From contig NZ_JARFJD010000002.1 of the NCBI RefSeq assembly GCF_029087225.1, positions 1 through 64,000 on the forward strand: DNA of 64,000 nucleotides, in the 5' to 3' direction. A model generated the notes under the pieces. The model was given only the letters and a program-made list of their open reading frames with translations. It was not told where the DNA came from and did not search any database. The position numbers were made by a program, and so were the translations under genes. Every line of letters begins with the position of its first letter. Position 1 is the stretch's first letter. Shown here one piece after another: positions 50,900 through 60,309 of the stretch. The DNA comes from Limnobacter olei (GTDB taxonomy: Bacteria > Pseudomonadota > Gammaproteobacteria > Burkholderiales > Burkholderiaceae_B).

Positions 50900-51313
50900 A
50901 TGTCGTTCAATTCTTACGACGATCAGCAGGAGATGAGTGAAATCAACATGACGCCGCTAGTGGACGTAATGTTGGTGCTGCTGATTATTTTCATCATCAC
51001 CGTGCCGGTGATTACGCATTCGGTGAAAGTTGATTTGCCGCAGGCCAGCCAGCAACCCACGGAGGTGAAACCCGATGTGGTCACACTCACCGTGCAACGC
51101 GACGGCAGCCTGATGTGGAATGACGAGGCACTGACTTTTGAAAACCTGGAGCTTCGCTTGCAGGCTGTGGCGCAACAAGAGAAACAGCCCGAGTTGCGAA
51201 TTCAGGGCGACAAAGCGGTGGAGTACGAAAAAGTGGTGCAAGTGATGGCCGCGGCACAACGCTCGGGCGTCGAGAAACTTGGATTCATGACTGAACCCCA
51301 AAACACACCCTGA
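50900..51313 (+). CDS. exbD: ExbD, TonB-system motor subunit
   Basis: A 137-residue TolR/ExbD-family protein with the signature EINMTPLVDVMLVLLIIFII, which carries the proton-binding Asp in the single helix, and a periplasmic domain. It completes the tonB-exbB-exbD operon that powers the siderophore receptor(s) in this window. Confidence 0.95.
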   Translation: MSFNSYDDQQEMSEINMTPLVDVMLVLLIIFIITVPVITHSVKVDLPQASQQPTEVKPDVVTLTVQRDGSLMWNDEALTFENLELRLQAVAQQEKQPELRIQGDKAVEYEKVVQVMAAAQRSGVEKLGFMTEPQNTP

Positions 51314-51364
51314 TTCAAATTTGTGGGCAGAGTAAACACACCTTCTTGAAGTCATGCGAAACTG

Positions 51365-51397
51365 GGCGTTGAAGCGATTATTCAACGCCTTTTTTTA
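51365..51397 (+). terminator. Intrinsic terminator after exbD
   Basis: GGCGTTGAA-GCGATTA-TTCAACGCC, a perfect 9-bp stem, is followed by eight T-rich bases. It ends only 11 bp before the pgi ATG, so the pgi message either starts inside this hairpin region or depends on read-through. Confidence 0.9.
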
Positions 51398-51408
51398 TTG
51401 CCATATTC

Positions 51409-52956
51409 ATGAACACATCCGCCTTCAATCCTGGTTTTCTCTCCCGCAGTGTCGGGCCTGTTCACGTCAATCTGGATCGGCAGCTTTACAACGCCAGCCA
51501 TGTGTTGAACTTTGAAAAAACACAGGCACATCAGCATTTGTCCACCTTCCTTCGCCGCATGTTCAGTGGCGAGGTGGTCAACGGCACGGAAAACCGGCCT
51601 GCAGGCCATTGGGCCTTGCGTGCAGCCTGCAACATGCAGGCCTATCATTCACCAATTTCTTTGGTGGTGAATGGTCGTGATGAGTTGGCGCTGACCAGGC
51701 AAGTACAACAACACATGGAAAGCTTTGTCGACCAGGTGCGCTCAGGCCGTTACACCACGCCCGACGGTGAACGCTACGACAGCGTGTTGCATCTGGGCAT
51801 TGGTGGCTCGGACCTCGGCCCCCGGCTGTTGAATGACGTGTTCAGCAAACTGGATCTGGGTGCAGCACCCGCAATGAACATTCGGTTTGCCGCGAATGTG
51901 GACTTTCATGAAATGAAAGCCGCGCTGGCCTCATTGAACCCGAAAACCACTTTGGTCGTGATTGCCAGCAAATCGTTTTCAACCCGTGAAACCTTGCACA
52001 ACGCACAGCATATTTTCAAGTGGCTGGATGCTGCGGGGCCAGCGTACCGCCCCAAGGCGCTGGTGGCTGCAACCTGCAAACCCAACAAAGCCATCGAGTT
52101 GGGCGTGGCAGCGGACCGGGTGTTTGAATTTAGTGAAACTGTGGGCGGTAGATATTCACTGTGGGGACCCGTATCCATTGGTGTGCGCATGGTGCACGGC
52201 AACCCGGTGTTCAATGAACTGCTTGAAGGCGCCGCCTTGATGGACGGCCACGTATTGCAAAACAAAGCCAGCCAGTGTATTCCCACACTTCTTGCGTTAA
52301 GCGACCTGTACAACCTGGAACACGGTGCCGCCTCGCTGATGTTAAGCCCTTACGATTCCCGCTTGAGCCAACTGGTGCCCTACCTGCAACAGCTGTGGAT
52401 GGAATCGCTGGGCAAAGGCGTGAACAACCAAGGCGAGTTGCTCGGCAAACCCGCCTGCCCGATTTTGTGGGGCGATGTGGGCACCAATGGGCAACATGCT
52501 TTTTTCCAGATGCTGCACCAAAGCAAAATTGCCAGTTCGGTTGAATTGATCGCAGTGGTGCAACCCGATCATGATGAAGTCCAGTCGCACCAAGTGTTGC
52601 TCTCGCATGCCTTGGCGCAGTCTGAAGCATTCTCGGTGGGTCGCTTGAACTCACCCGAGGAGCTCAACAACACCGCCACCAATTTCAAATCCTGCCCAGG
52701 ACACCGTCCAGTTCAAATGGTGTTTCTCGATTCGCTGACACCCTACTCGCTTGGCGCACTGTTGTGCCTTTGGGAACACCGCACCGCAGCGCTGGCTGCC
52801 ATGCAGAACATCAATCCATTTGATCAATGGGGGGTTGAATTGGGCAAAGGCATTGCAGAGCAACTGGAACAGAGCGTACCACCTGGCCACGCCCCTGCAG
52901 AGAACCCGGTGACAGCGCACCTGATCAACCATTTCCTGAAGAATTCAGCGCAATGA
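51409..52956 (+). CDS. pgi: Glucose-6-phosphate isomerase
   Basis: A 515-residue PGI with the family signatures VLHLGIGGSDLGPRLLNDV and VDFHEMKAALASL, the Glu/Lys catalytic regions (GKGVNNQGELLGKPACPI with the preceding MESLGKG, and GVELGKGIAEQLEQ near the end). It interconverts glucose-6-P and fructose-6-P. It is slightly shorter than the E. coli enzyme (549). It overlaps the SMP-30 gene by four bases, so the pair are co-translated. Confidence 0.94.
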   Translation: MNTSAFNPGFLSRSVGPVHVNLDRQLYNASHVLNFEKTQAHQHLSTFLRRMFSGEVVNGTENRPAGHWALRAACNMQAYHSPISLVVNGRDELALTRQVQQHMESFVDQVRSGRYTTPDGERYDSVLHLGIGGSDLGPRLLNDVFSKLDLGAAPAMNIRFAANVDFHEMKAALASLNPKTTLVVIASKSFSTRETLHNAQHIFKWLDAAGPAYRPKALVAATCKPNKAIELGVAADRVFEFSETVGGRYSLWGPVSIGVRMVHGNPVFNELLEGAALMDGHVLQNKASQCIPTLLALSDLYNLEHGAASLMLSPYDSRLSQLVPYLQQLWMESLGKGVNNQGELLGKPACPILWGDVGTNGQHAFFQMLHQSKIASSVELIAVVQPDHDEVQSHQVLLSHALAQSEAFSVGRLNSPEELNNTATNFKSCPGHRPVQMVFLDSLTPYSLGALLCLWEHRTAALAAMQNINPFDQWGVELGKGIAEQLEQSVPPGHAPAENPVTAHLINHFLKNSAQ

Positions 52957-53849
52957 TGGATTGGCAAGCCTTGCCACTGCCTGCCTGCAGCCTGGCCGAA
53001 AGCCCTCGGTATGCGCATGGTGGCTGGGCTTGGGTGGACATCAACACGCGCACCTTCTACCGCTTGAATCAAAGCGATGTGCTGAACACAGCGCTGGACA
53101 ACACCGCGTTACTCAGTACCTTGCAACTGCCCGACGAAATAGGCTGCGTATTGCCCACTGCGAATAAGAACATTTGGGTTGGACTGGGCAGACAAGGCGG
53201 CTGGCTGATCGAGGGCGACAGCTGCACCCTGAAATTGGATGCTCCTTTCGATTCAAGCAAACATCGTTTCAACGATGGCCGCGCCGACCACGCGGGCCGA
53301 ATCTGGATATCCACACTGGTGGATGCCCGCAGCCCCGCCACTGCCGTCCTGTATTGCATTGAGACAGGACAAGCCCAACCAAAGATAAACGATTTGATCG
53401 TGGGCAATGGCCTTGCCTTTTCGCCCCAAGGGGACTCGGTTTTCCTGAGCGACACACGGCACAAATGCATATGGCGATTTGATTATGCAGTCGAGACCGG
53501 AGAGTTGAGCAATCGGCAATTGATCAGGCAATACACAGAGGGCACTGCTCGACCGGATGGCGCTTGCTTTTCTGCCGATGGCAGCTACTGGGCTGCCATT
53601 CTGGAGGGTTACCGGCTGGACCGCTTTAGCGAGCGTGGCGAATACATTGAGAGCATCGAACTGCCCTTGGCCAAGCCCACCATGCCCTGCTTTGGCGGCG
53701 CACAGGGTAACGTGTTGCTGGTGTGCTCAGCCCAGGCTGATGAGAAGTTTCCGAACCTGCCGGGTTTCGAAAACACCAGCCTGATTGCCTGTGAAACAGG
53801 CTTTAAAGCCTTGCCAGAAAATTTCGCCAATCCGGCCTATTTGGTGTAA
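52953..53849 (+). CDS. SMP-30/gluconolactonase-family protein
   Basis: A 298-residue six-bladed propeller with family motifs AESPRYAHGGWAWVDI (metal-binding Glu), HRFNDGRADHAGRIWIST (Asn/Asp) and GNGLAFSPQGDSVFLSDT. It probably hydrolyses a sugar lactone, such as gluconolactone, linking to pgi and the HexR regulator next door. Substrate not certain. Its last 13 bases overlap the end of the convergent hexR. Confidence 0.85.
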   Translation: MMDWQALPLPACSLAESPRYAHGGWAWVDINTRTFYRLNQSDVLNTALDNTALLSTLQLPDEIGCVLPTANKNIWVGLGRQGGWLIEGDSCTLKLDAPFDSSKHRFNDGRADHAGRIWISTLVDARSPATAVLYCIETGQAQPKINDLIVGNGLAFSPQGDSVFLSDTRHKCIWRFDYAVETGELSNRQLIRQYTEGTARPDGACFSADGSYWAAILEGYRLDRFSERGEYIESIELPLAKPTMPCFGGAQGNVLLVCSAQADEKFPNLPGFENTSLIACETGFKALPENFANPAYLV

Positions 53850-54691
53850 CGGCTGTCGATCAGGTTTTTCTTCAAGCGAGCCATGTTCTTTTGCACTGAA
53901 TCGCCCAGTTGCAAGGCCACTTGCGTGGCCAGCACATCCACCACACACAGGTGCAACAAACGCGACACCATGGGGCTGTACTGCTCATAATACTCGCCGT
54001 GATCGGCTGGAATATGCACCTGTACCGCCTGTGCCAGTGGCGAACCCGACGCTGTGATGGCAATGGTGCTTGCACCCGCGGCACGTGCAATTTGTGTCGC
54101 ATCCAGCAAATCCTGACTGCGGCCTGAATTGGAAATGATGATGAGACAATCGGCTTTGTTTAACATAGACGCTGCCATAATCTGTAAATGCCCATCCGAG
54201 TAGGCATGTGCCGTGCAGCCCATCCTGAAAAACTTGTGCTCGGCATCCATCGCCACAAAACCTGAATTTCCCACACCGTAAAAAACCAGCCGACCCTTTC
54301 TTGCAATCGTTTTGGCAAGAAGCTGCGTGGCTTTGTCAATCGGTTTGACCGGAACGGTATTGCGAAAGGTATTCAGGGTGTGTATGGCGTTGTCGAGTAC
54401 CTTTTGAATCAAAGTTTCGCCGTTGTCACCGGCCTGCACGGATTGGTGAATGAAGGGTACGCCTGCATTCAGACTGGCGGCCAGTTTCAATTTGAAGTCA
54501 CTTAGACCCTCATAACCCAGGGAACGACAAAACCGAACCACCGATGGGCTGCTGACACCCGCGCGTTTGGCCAACTCGGTCACTGGCATTTTTTGAAAAC
54601 CACTGGGATCTTTCAACACCAACTGCGCTACTGCCTGTTCAGCAGCAGAGAATTGGCCCAATTCCATTCGGATTCGGTCAAGTAAATTCAT
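53837..54691 (-). CDS. hexR: HexR-type transcriptional regulator (RpiR family)
   Basis: A 284-residue protein with an N-terminal RpiR helix-turn-helix (VTELAKRAGVSSPSVVRFCR) and a C-terminal SIS sugar-phosphate domain (LVFYGVGNSGFVAMDAEHKF). HexR represses central sugar metabolism and is released by KDPG. The ATG at 54691 is preferred; an upstream start adds five residues. A near-perfect HexR operator just upstream supports both the name and autoregulation. Confidence 0.88.
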   Translation of the reverse strand: MNLLDRIRMELGQFSAAEQAVAQLVLKDPSGFQKMPVTELAKRAGVSSPSVVRFCRSLGYEGLSDFKLKLAASLNAGVPFIHQSVQAGDNGETLIQKVLDNAIHTLNTFRNTVPVKPIDKATQLLAKTIARKGRLVFYGVGNSGFVAMDAEHKFFRMGCTAHAYSDGHLQIMAASMLNKADCLIIISNSGRSQDLLDATQIARAAGASTIAITASGSPLAQAVQVHIPADHGEYYEQYSPMVSRLLHLCVVDVLATQVALQLGDSVQKNMARLKKNLIDSRYTK

Positions 54692-54712
54692 GCACAAGCG
54701 GGGCAAACCCGA

Positions 54713-54727
54713 AGTAATAAAATTACA
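54713..54727. promoter_or_regulatory. HexR operator upstream of hexR
   Basis: On the minus strand TGTAATTTTATTACT matches the HexR consensus TGTARTWWWATTACA at 14 of 15 positions. It lies 21 bp upstream of the hexR ATG. Confidence 0.8.
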
Positions 54728-54732
54728 TTGTA

Positions 54733-56316
54733 CTAGCGAATCAAACCACGCGCCTTGAAGTATTGAACCAGCACGTTGGGCTCAAAAGGCTTGGAGTAAA
54801 AAGCATCAATGCCAGCCGCCATGGCGCGTGCATATTCAGCCAAACGCGAACCTGCAGTCACTGCCACAATCGGAATTTTTACGTATTCAACCATGTCCCG
54901 AATGTGGCGTGTTGCACTGAACCCATCCATCACCGGCATGTGCAAGTCCATCAGTATCGCGGCAATTTCGACGTTCTTGTCTTGAAGCATTTCCACGGCC
55001 ACCTGACCATTGCCTGCCACCACCACCTGGGCACCCAGTTTGCGAAGTCGAATGGCATTGATTTTCGCCACAGTGGGATCATCTTCCACCAGCAAAAGCC
55101 GCAGCTTGCTCAAAGGCAAATCACCCCCTGCACTGTCGGCAGACATCGCTTGTGCGCTGGCACGGCCCATCAACTTAAGTGGCAGTTGAATACGGCTGCA
55201 TGTGCCTTCGCCCTCCCGGCTTGTCAGTGAAAACTGCCCGCCCATCATTTCAAGATATTTGTTGGTCAGGTAAAAACCCACCCCCATGCCACCGCCCCCA
55301 CGGGTGCGGCGCACCGATTGATTGGCAAAAGGTTGGCCTATCGATTGAATCAATGAATCGGCCATACCAATTCCATCATCGCTGACCTCAAAGAACAGTT
55401 GAGCCTGGGGCTCCGCTTTGAAGGCAATGTGCACCTTGATCTGGTGGGCATCAGAAAACTTCATGGCGTTGTCGATCAAACCATGCATCATTCGACCAAT
55501 GCGTATTTTGTCGCCCAGCACCAAAGGGTCAAAATCGAATTCCTCACGGATTTGCAGCAAGTGAATTTGCCCAGGGTGCGCACGCTGCACAAGTCTCAAG
55601 CGGTCCAGCCAAAGCGCGCGCAAGTCAAATTCCTCTTCTTCCAGTTGCAACTCGCCCAACATACTGTCGGCGTAATCCATCAACATTTTTACGCTGCGGG
55701 TGACATCAATATTGGCTTTGTCAAGGTCTTGAAACAACTCAGCTTGGTCCTCATCCAGTTGTGTGGCCGACAGCTGATTCAACATTTCAAGAGAATTGTT
55801 CAAAGGGGTGCGCAGCTCGTGGCTGACCACATTCAAAAAGTGGTTCTGCTGGCGCACCACTTGCATCAGTTCTTTGGTTTTGTGACGCAGGCGCTCGTTG
55901 CCATGCTTGAGTTCATTCAACAACCTGGCTTTGTCAGTCACGTCCACAATGGCCAGAATTACCACAGGCCTTGCACCTTCTCGATTCACGTTCAAGCCAA
56001 TTTGCACAGAAATTTCATGGCCCCCTTTGTGATGGGCGGGGAAGTATTTTTGCCCTGTCCCTTGCCCCATCATGCGACCTGTTGAGGACTGCATGAATTC
56101 CTCAAACAGCCCGGCGTGGCCCAGCCTCAACTCGGGCGGCAGCAGCATTTCAAAAGGCTGACTCAGCAATTCTGCAACCGAGTAACCAAAGATATCGGCG
56201 CAATAGGAATTCATGGAGAGGATTCTCCCGGTCTGATCAACCTGCATCAGGCCAACTGGGCTGTGCTCCAACACATCGGGCGTCATTTTTTCTGAGTTCA
56301 AGGGGAACGTATTCAC
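54733..56316 (-). CDS. PAS-domain hybrid histidine kinase with C-terminal receiver
   Basis: A 527-residue cytoplasmic kinase without membrane segments. Residues 12-125 form a PAS domain (VLEHSPVGLMQVDQTGRILS, ADIFGYSVAELLSQP). The dimerisation box VVSHELRTPLN holds His166, and the ATPase part has NAMKF, DDGIGM and GGGGMGVGFYLT. A receiver follows with phospho-acceptor Asp457 (AAILMDLHMPVMDG). No response regulator with an output domain is adjacent, so the partner is unknown. It is codirectional with hexR, 41 bp upstream. Confidence 0.9.
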   Translation of the reverse strand: MNTFPLNSEKMTPDVLEHSPVGLMQVDQTGRILSMNSYCADIFGYSVAELLSQPFEMLLPPELRLGHAGLFEEFMQSSTGRMMGQGTGQKYFPAHHKGGHEISVQIGLNVNREGARPVVILAIVDVTDKARLLNELKHGNERLRHKTKELMQVVRQQNHFLNVVSHELRTPLNNSLEMLNQLSATQLDEDQAELFQDLDKANIDVTRSVKMLMDYADSMLGELQLEEEEFDLRALWLDRLRLVQRAHPGQIHLLQIREEFDFDPLVLGDKIRIGRMMHGLIDNAMKFSDAHQIKVHIAFKAEPQAQLFFEVSDDGIGMADSLIQSIGQPFANQSVRRTRGGGGMGVGFYLTNKYLEMMGGQFSLTSREGEGTCSRIQLPLKLMGRASAQAMSADSAGGDLPLSKLRLLLVEDDPTVAKINAIRLRKLGAQVVVAGNGQVAVEMLQDKNVEIAAILMDLHMPVMDGFSATRHIRDMVEYVKIPIVAVTAGSRLAEYARAMAAGIDAFYSKPFEPNVLVQYFKARGLIR

Positions 56317-56359
56317 TGGAATTGATATGCCCAGTGTGCATGACCCGAGGAAAACAGAG

Positions 56360-56385
56360 GGGGGTATTACGGGGGTAATACCCCC
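56360..56385. other. Perfect 11-bp hairpin between the DUF6351 gene and the kinase gene
   Basis: GGGGGTATTAC-GGGG-GTAATACCCCC. The T-run is short on both sides (TTTATT on plus; interrupted on minus), so it may be a weak terminator for the DUF6351 transcript or a protein-binding site. Confidence 0.6.
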
Positions 56386-56414
56386 TTTATTCGCCCAATT
56401 GATAAATAAAAATC

Positions 56415-59012
56415 CTACATGAAATTAACATTACTAAACGCAGACGATGACCACCCCTGCCCGGAATTGGCGGGCTTCGCGGGCAAAGGCTTGCCCCCAA
56501 TTAACTTCTCTGTGGCGTTGCCATACTGTAACCAGGTTTGTGTGGGCTGAGTACCCACTCCCGGCTTGGTGTAATCACACACACCCTGGGGGAATATTTC
56601 TTTCACCTGGGCCACAAAGGCTGCGGGGTCGGTGATGGACATTACCCCCGCATAGTCGGCTGCATCCACTGGCTTCAATACGCATTTGTTGGCGAGGGTG
56701 CGAATATCGTCACCCGCCACTGTGCGCGGTGTGCCAAACCGGGTTTGCACCAGGACATGTTGCAGCTCTGCAATGGGGCCGGTGAGTTGGCCCGACATGC
56801 CCGTGGCGTCAAAAGCCGAGAAGTCCAGACCACACACCTGATTGCTGAGCTGATCAAAAATTTGACCCGCCTCGGGAGGTGGCTTCGGAATACTGCTTGA
56901 ATTGGCCATGGGCAACACGGGATCTGGATAAAACAGGTTGCCACTGAGCGGAACAAAAGGCCCGTCATCTGCATAAATGCTTTGCGCTGACAAGCATTTG
57001 TCGCGGGCTGCGCGCGGTTTGTTGGCCACTACTTTTTCGCGCAGTGGCTTGTTGCTGTCATCGGCCTCAATCTGACTCAACCAACGATCCATCACCAGCA
57101 AGGCCTCGGTGCTGTAGGTGGAGTCCCCGGCCAACACCAATTGCCCGAACCAGATGACATGGTTGTCAAAGTGCCCCTGTGTGGCATTCAAACGGGCGCG
57201 CATTTGCCAACTGTGGAAAGCATCGTGTGCGATGCCTGGATCGGGGCCCCGCAAGTCAATAATCGGAATATTGCTGAGGTGCTCGGCCGTGTTCACCGCG
57301 CCTGTTTTATAGGAATTGGCCAAAGCCAATGGGTCCGCCACGGTGCGGCTAGCCACGCGTTGAATGTCCACATCAAAACCGCCAATATTGCGGTTCAAGT
57401 CCAGAAACTGATCGGCTGTGATGGTGCCTTGCTTCAAGGCACCCAAACCGTATTGAACACCCACGTTGTCCAAGGGAATACCACCAAATCCACGTCCGAT
57501 TTTCTTTTCGTTGGCACTCCACACATCGGGTGTTCTGAAGCCAAACTGGGTGCTCATGTAATCGATCAAACCACAACGCAAACCGCCCGGATTGTTGACT
57601 GGATCGTAGGGCGTGGCCGCGCCATTCAAGCCACGACAATTCTGGGCATATGGGTAGGCTTTTGGAAAAAATGCGTTGTCCGACAACACTGGGTTGATTG
57701 GCAAGTGGCCGTAGACCGCGCTCCATTGCACATAGGGCAAAAAGTTTTGATTGAAGTTGGGAAACTGATTGGCATTTTCTGCTTCATTCACACCTTGGTA
57801 GCGATTGCCAAAGTAAGAATTCAACAAGTTGTAATCAGCAAACTGCGTGGCTGTGGTCCACACATCGGGGTATGAACACTGCACGATGATGCCCTGATAA
57901 ATACCAGGGTAGGCATTGGCAATGTGTTGCTGGGCAATCGCACCACCCGAGCAGCCCGTGCCCATGGTGTAGCGGATTTCGCCATATTGCTCAACAATCC
58001 GTTCCTTCACCATCATCAGCGATTCAGCGGCAGTCACCAGATTCACGTTGTGACCCAAATTGGCCAGGGCTGTGGAGGTGGCAATAAAGCCGCGCCCCAA
58101 AGCCACTGTAATGCTGTCACCCAGCAAAAACTCCGCACCGTCTGGCGCTGTACCCGAAATGTCGCCATTGGGCGGGTTGCCTGGGCCATAAGTTACGCCC
58201 ACATTGCCACCATGGTGAATCAGTACTTTGCCATTCCACTGCGCTTGGGGTTTCCAGGGTTGCCAGTCTTCAGCCGGGTTGAACAGTGTGCGGATTTGAT
58301 AACGATCGCGGTTTTGCACACCCCGTTCGGTGCGAATGATGAAAGGCACAGTCACACCGTTGTCGGTTGTGGTCATCGCAATTTCACTGGCAGGCGGCGG
58401 GTTTTCAGGATCGTAAGGCAAGAAGGTGGGTGCAAATTCCTGTTCCTGGAAATTGGAATTGGTGAGTACGTGTTGCAGCTTGTTGGCAGGCAGATATGAA
58501 AAACTGAACACGGCCGGCTGATTGCACTGGGCATCCATGGTGCCCTCGTTGGTGCAGGTCCACGGTTGCACTTGCGGCCCGGAGAACACCGGCCCACCGT
58601 TGGGGTGGTTGGTGATGGTGGTCACAATTCGGCCTGTGTTTTTCAACACTGCCATGATGCGGTTTTCACCCAAGGCCAAGCCCTGAATGCGACCCATGTA
58701 ACGGCCATTTTCGCGCAGCGCAAACTGGTCGCTCACATCCACGGAACCCAGCATCACTTTCACATTCTGCAAATTGGCGGGGTCTTCGGCGGTAATTTCA
58801 ACCAGGGCATTGCCGTCGCTGATCAAGTCGGCACGATTGGACAAAACGCGAATGCCATCCCCCGGCTCCAGTTCGACCGGCGTCTCTTCGTTGGGGTTGG
58901 TGACCGTGGGGCCATCGCCCCCAGCCAGAATGCTGGAATCATTGCCACCCAGGCAACCGGCAAGAAGCGCAAGCGTGCTGAGCGCCAGCGCGGACTGAAG
59001 TGTTTTGCTCAT
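56415..59012 (-). CDS. DUF6351-like exported lipoprotein with alpha/beta-hydrolase features
   Basis: An 865-residue protein with a lipobox (LALLAGC at about residue 20) and a short Asn/Glu/Pro-rich linker. The N-terminal part to about residue 130 looks like a beta-sandwich. The catalytic-looking segment YTMGTGCSGGAIAQQHIANAYPG carries a GxSxG-like nucleophile elbow (GCSGG) as in secreted esterases and polyester depolymerases; HAFHSWQMR and DLRGPD in the later part could supply acid and base. It stands alone with about 100 bp on either side. Substrate unknown; a lipid or polyester hydrolase is plausible. Confidence 0.75.
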   Translation of the reverse strand: MSKTLQSALALSTLALLAGCLGGNDSSILAGGDGPTVTNPNEETPVELEPGDGIRVLSNRADLISDGNALVEITAEDPANLQNVKVMLGSVDVSDQFALRENGRYMGRIQGLALGENRIMAVLKNTGRIVTTITNHPNGGPVFSGPQVQPWTCTNEGTMDAQCNQPAVFSFSYLPANKLQHVLTNSNFQEQEFAPTFLPYDPENPPPASEIAMTTTDNGVTVPFIIRTERGVQNRDRYQIRTLFNPAEDWQPWKPQAQWNGKVLIHHGGNVGVTYGPGNPPNGDISGTAPDGAEFLLGDSITVALGRGFIATSTALANLGHNVNLVTAAESLMMVKERIVEQYGEIRYTMGTGCSGGAIAQQHIANAYPGIYQGIIVQCSYPDVWTTATQFADYNLLNSYFGNRYQGVNEAENANQFPNFNQNFLPYVQWSAVYGHLPINPVLSDNAFFPKAYPYAQNCRGLNGAATPYDPVNNPGGLRCGLIDYMSTQFGFRTPDVWSANEKKIGRGFGGIPLDNVGVQYGLGALKQGTITADQFLDLNRNIGGFDVDIQRVASRTVADPLALANSYKTGAVNTAEHLSNIPIIDLRGPDPGIAHDAFHSWQMRARLNATQGHFDNHVIWFGQLVLAGDSTYSTEALLVMDRWLSQIEADDSNKPLREKVVANKPRAARDKCLSAQSIYADDGPFVPLSGNLFYPDPVLPMANSSSIPKPPPEAGQIFDQLSNQVCGLDFSAFDATGMSGQLTGPIAELQHVLVQTRFGTPRTVAGDDIRTLANKCVLKPVDAADYAGVMSITDPAAFVAQVKEIFPQGVCDYTKPGVGTQPTQTWLQYGNATEKLIGGKPLPAKPANSGQGWSSSAFSNVNFM

Positions 59013-59142
59013 TTTGTATTGTAAGTTTGAATTGTCTCCAAACCTTCATACTTCAAGCCAACACTTTCAGATTCACCAAGTGAATCAGTTACTTACTTAG
59101 TTACGAACTTGACCTCGTACTTTACCTAAGCACTCTTGCCAT
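59013..59142. other. Gap upstream of the DUF6351 gene
   Basis: A 130-bp AT-rich gap between two minus-strand genes. It should hold the promoter of the lipoprotein gene and the end of the mod transcript. I see no strong hairpin, only short direct repeats of ACTTACTTAG/AGTTAC type. Confidence 0.4.
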
Positions 59143-60309
59143 TTATTGCTGCCGGTGTTTTTTTGGCATGATGTGGATTAATCCCAAATCCATTTCCACC
59201 ACACAGGGCTCGCCCTTTTTCAGGCCCAAACGCTGCGCCCCCGACACAGCCATCTTCAGCGTCTCGAACGGCGCCACATCCAAGGCCAAATCGATCAAGC
59301 TGAGTTCACCCAGGTCACGGTGCGCTTGAACATGCACAGGCAACACCACAAAACCCTCTCGCTGCAAATTGTATGCTGCCGGCTTCAAGGCCAGGCCGTC
59401 GGCGTGCACCACCCAGTTCACCGGGAAACCAGGCGGAATCTTGCCTTTGTCTTTCACCCGAAGCTGATAGCTGTTGGAAAGAGTTGCCTGCTGGGTATCC
59501 AGCGCACGGGTCCATTGCAAATGCCCCACGCCGGCTTCCTGGCCAGGCCCAAGCCATGCTCCGTGAAACCGGTTTTGAATGCCCACCAGGTCAGCCACCC
59601 TGGAATTGCGGGGTCTTCGGTGCACATCAAAGGCTGGGCCCTCCTGTAGCACCTGACCTTGGTCCAGCACCACCAGTTTGTCGCACAGCATACGGGCTTC
59701 ATTCAGGTCGTGTGTTACAAGCACAATTGGAATATTCAGATCAGCCCGCAGTTCCGCCAACAAGCGGTAAAGGCCTTCACGGTTCATTTGATCCACCGCA
59801 GAAAAAGGCTCATCCAGCAACAACAACTGGGGCTGACGCGCCAGGGCGCGGGCCAGCGCGACGCGTTGCTGTTGCCCGCCCGACAACTGGGCCGGTTTGC
59901 GCATGGCTTCATCGGAAGTCAGGCGCACGCGCTTGAGCCACTGCACCGCTTCAATAATTTGTTCACCCTTGGGCAAGTGTTGCAAGGCCAGCGCCACGTT
60001 GGCAGCAGCGCTGAGGTGAGGCATCAGGGCGTAATTTTGAAAGACCAAACCTACCCGACGCTGCTGGGGTGTTTGGAAAACACCCCTCTGCGTGTCGAGC
60101 CACACCTGCCCACCCACTTCGATGCGACCACTCGCTGGTTTCATCAAGCCCGCCAGTACACGCAATATGGACGATTTGCCCGCCCCCGATGGCCCCACCA
60201 AGGCGAGCAATTGCCCGGCCTCGCAAGAAAAATTTGCGCGCAGCGGCATGGGTTTTTGCTGCTTGATGTCGACCAGCAATTCACTTGGCCTGTTCGTCGT
60301 ACCGCTCAT
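59143..60309 (-). CDS. modC: Molybdate ABC transporter ATP-binding protein ModC
   Basis: A 388-residue ATPase with Walker A GPSGAGKSS, Q-loop VFQNYALMPHLSA, signature LSGGQQQRVA and Walker B LLLLDEPFSAVD. The C-terminal 130 residues contain the regulatory Mop-like part of ModC. It energises oxyanion import. It overlaps modB by four bases. Confidence 0.92.
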   Translation of the reverse strand: MSGTTNRPSELLVDIKQQKPMPLRANFSCEAGQLLALVGPSGAGKSSILRVLAGLMKPASGRIEVGGQVWLDTQRGVFQTPQQRRVGLVFQNYALMPHLSAAANVALALQHLPKGEQIIEAVQWLKRVRLTSDEAMRKPAQLSGGQQQRVALARALARQPQLLLLDEPFSAVDQMNREGLYRLLAELRADLNIPIVLVTHDLNEARMLCDKLVVLDQGQVLQEGPAFDVHRRPRNSRVADLVGIQNRFHGAWLGPGQEAGVGHLQWTRALDTQQATLSNSYQLRVKDKGKIPPGFPVNWVVHADGLALKPAAYNLQREGFVVLPVHVQAHRDLGELSLIDLALDVAPFETLKMAVSGAQRLGLKKGEPCVVEMDLGLIHIMPKKHRQQ

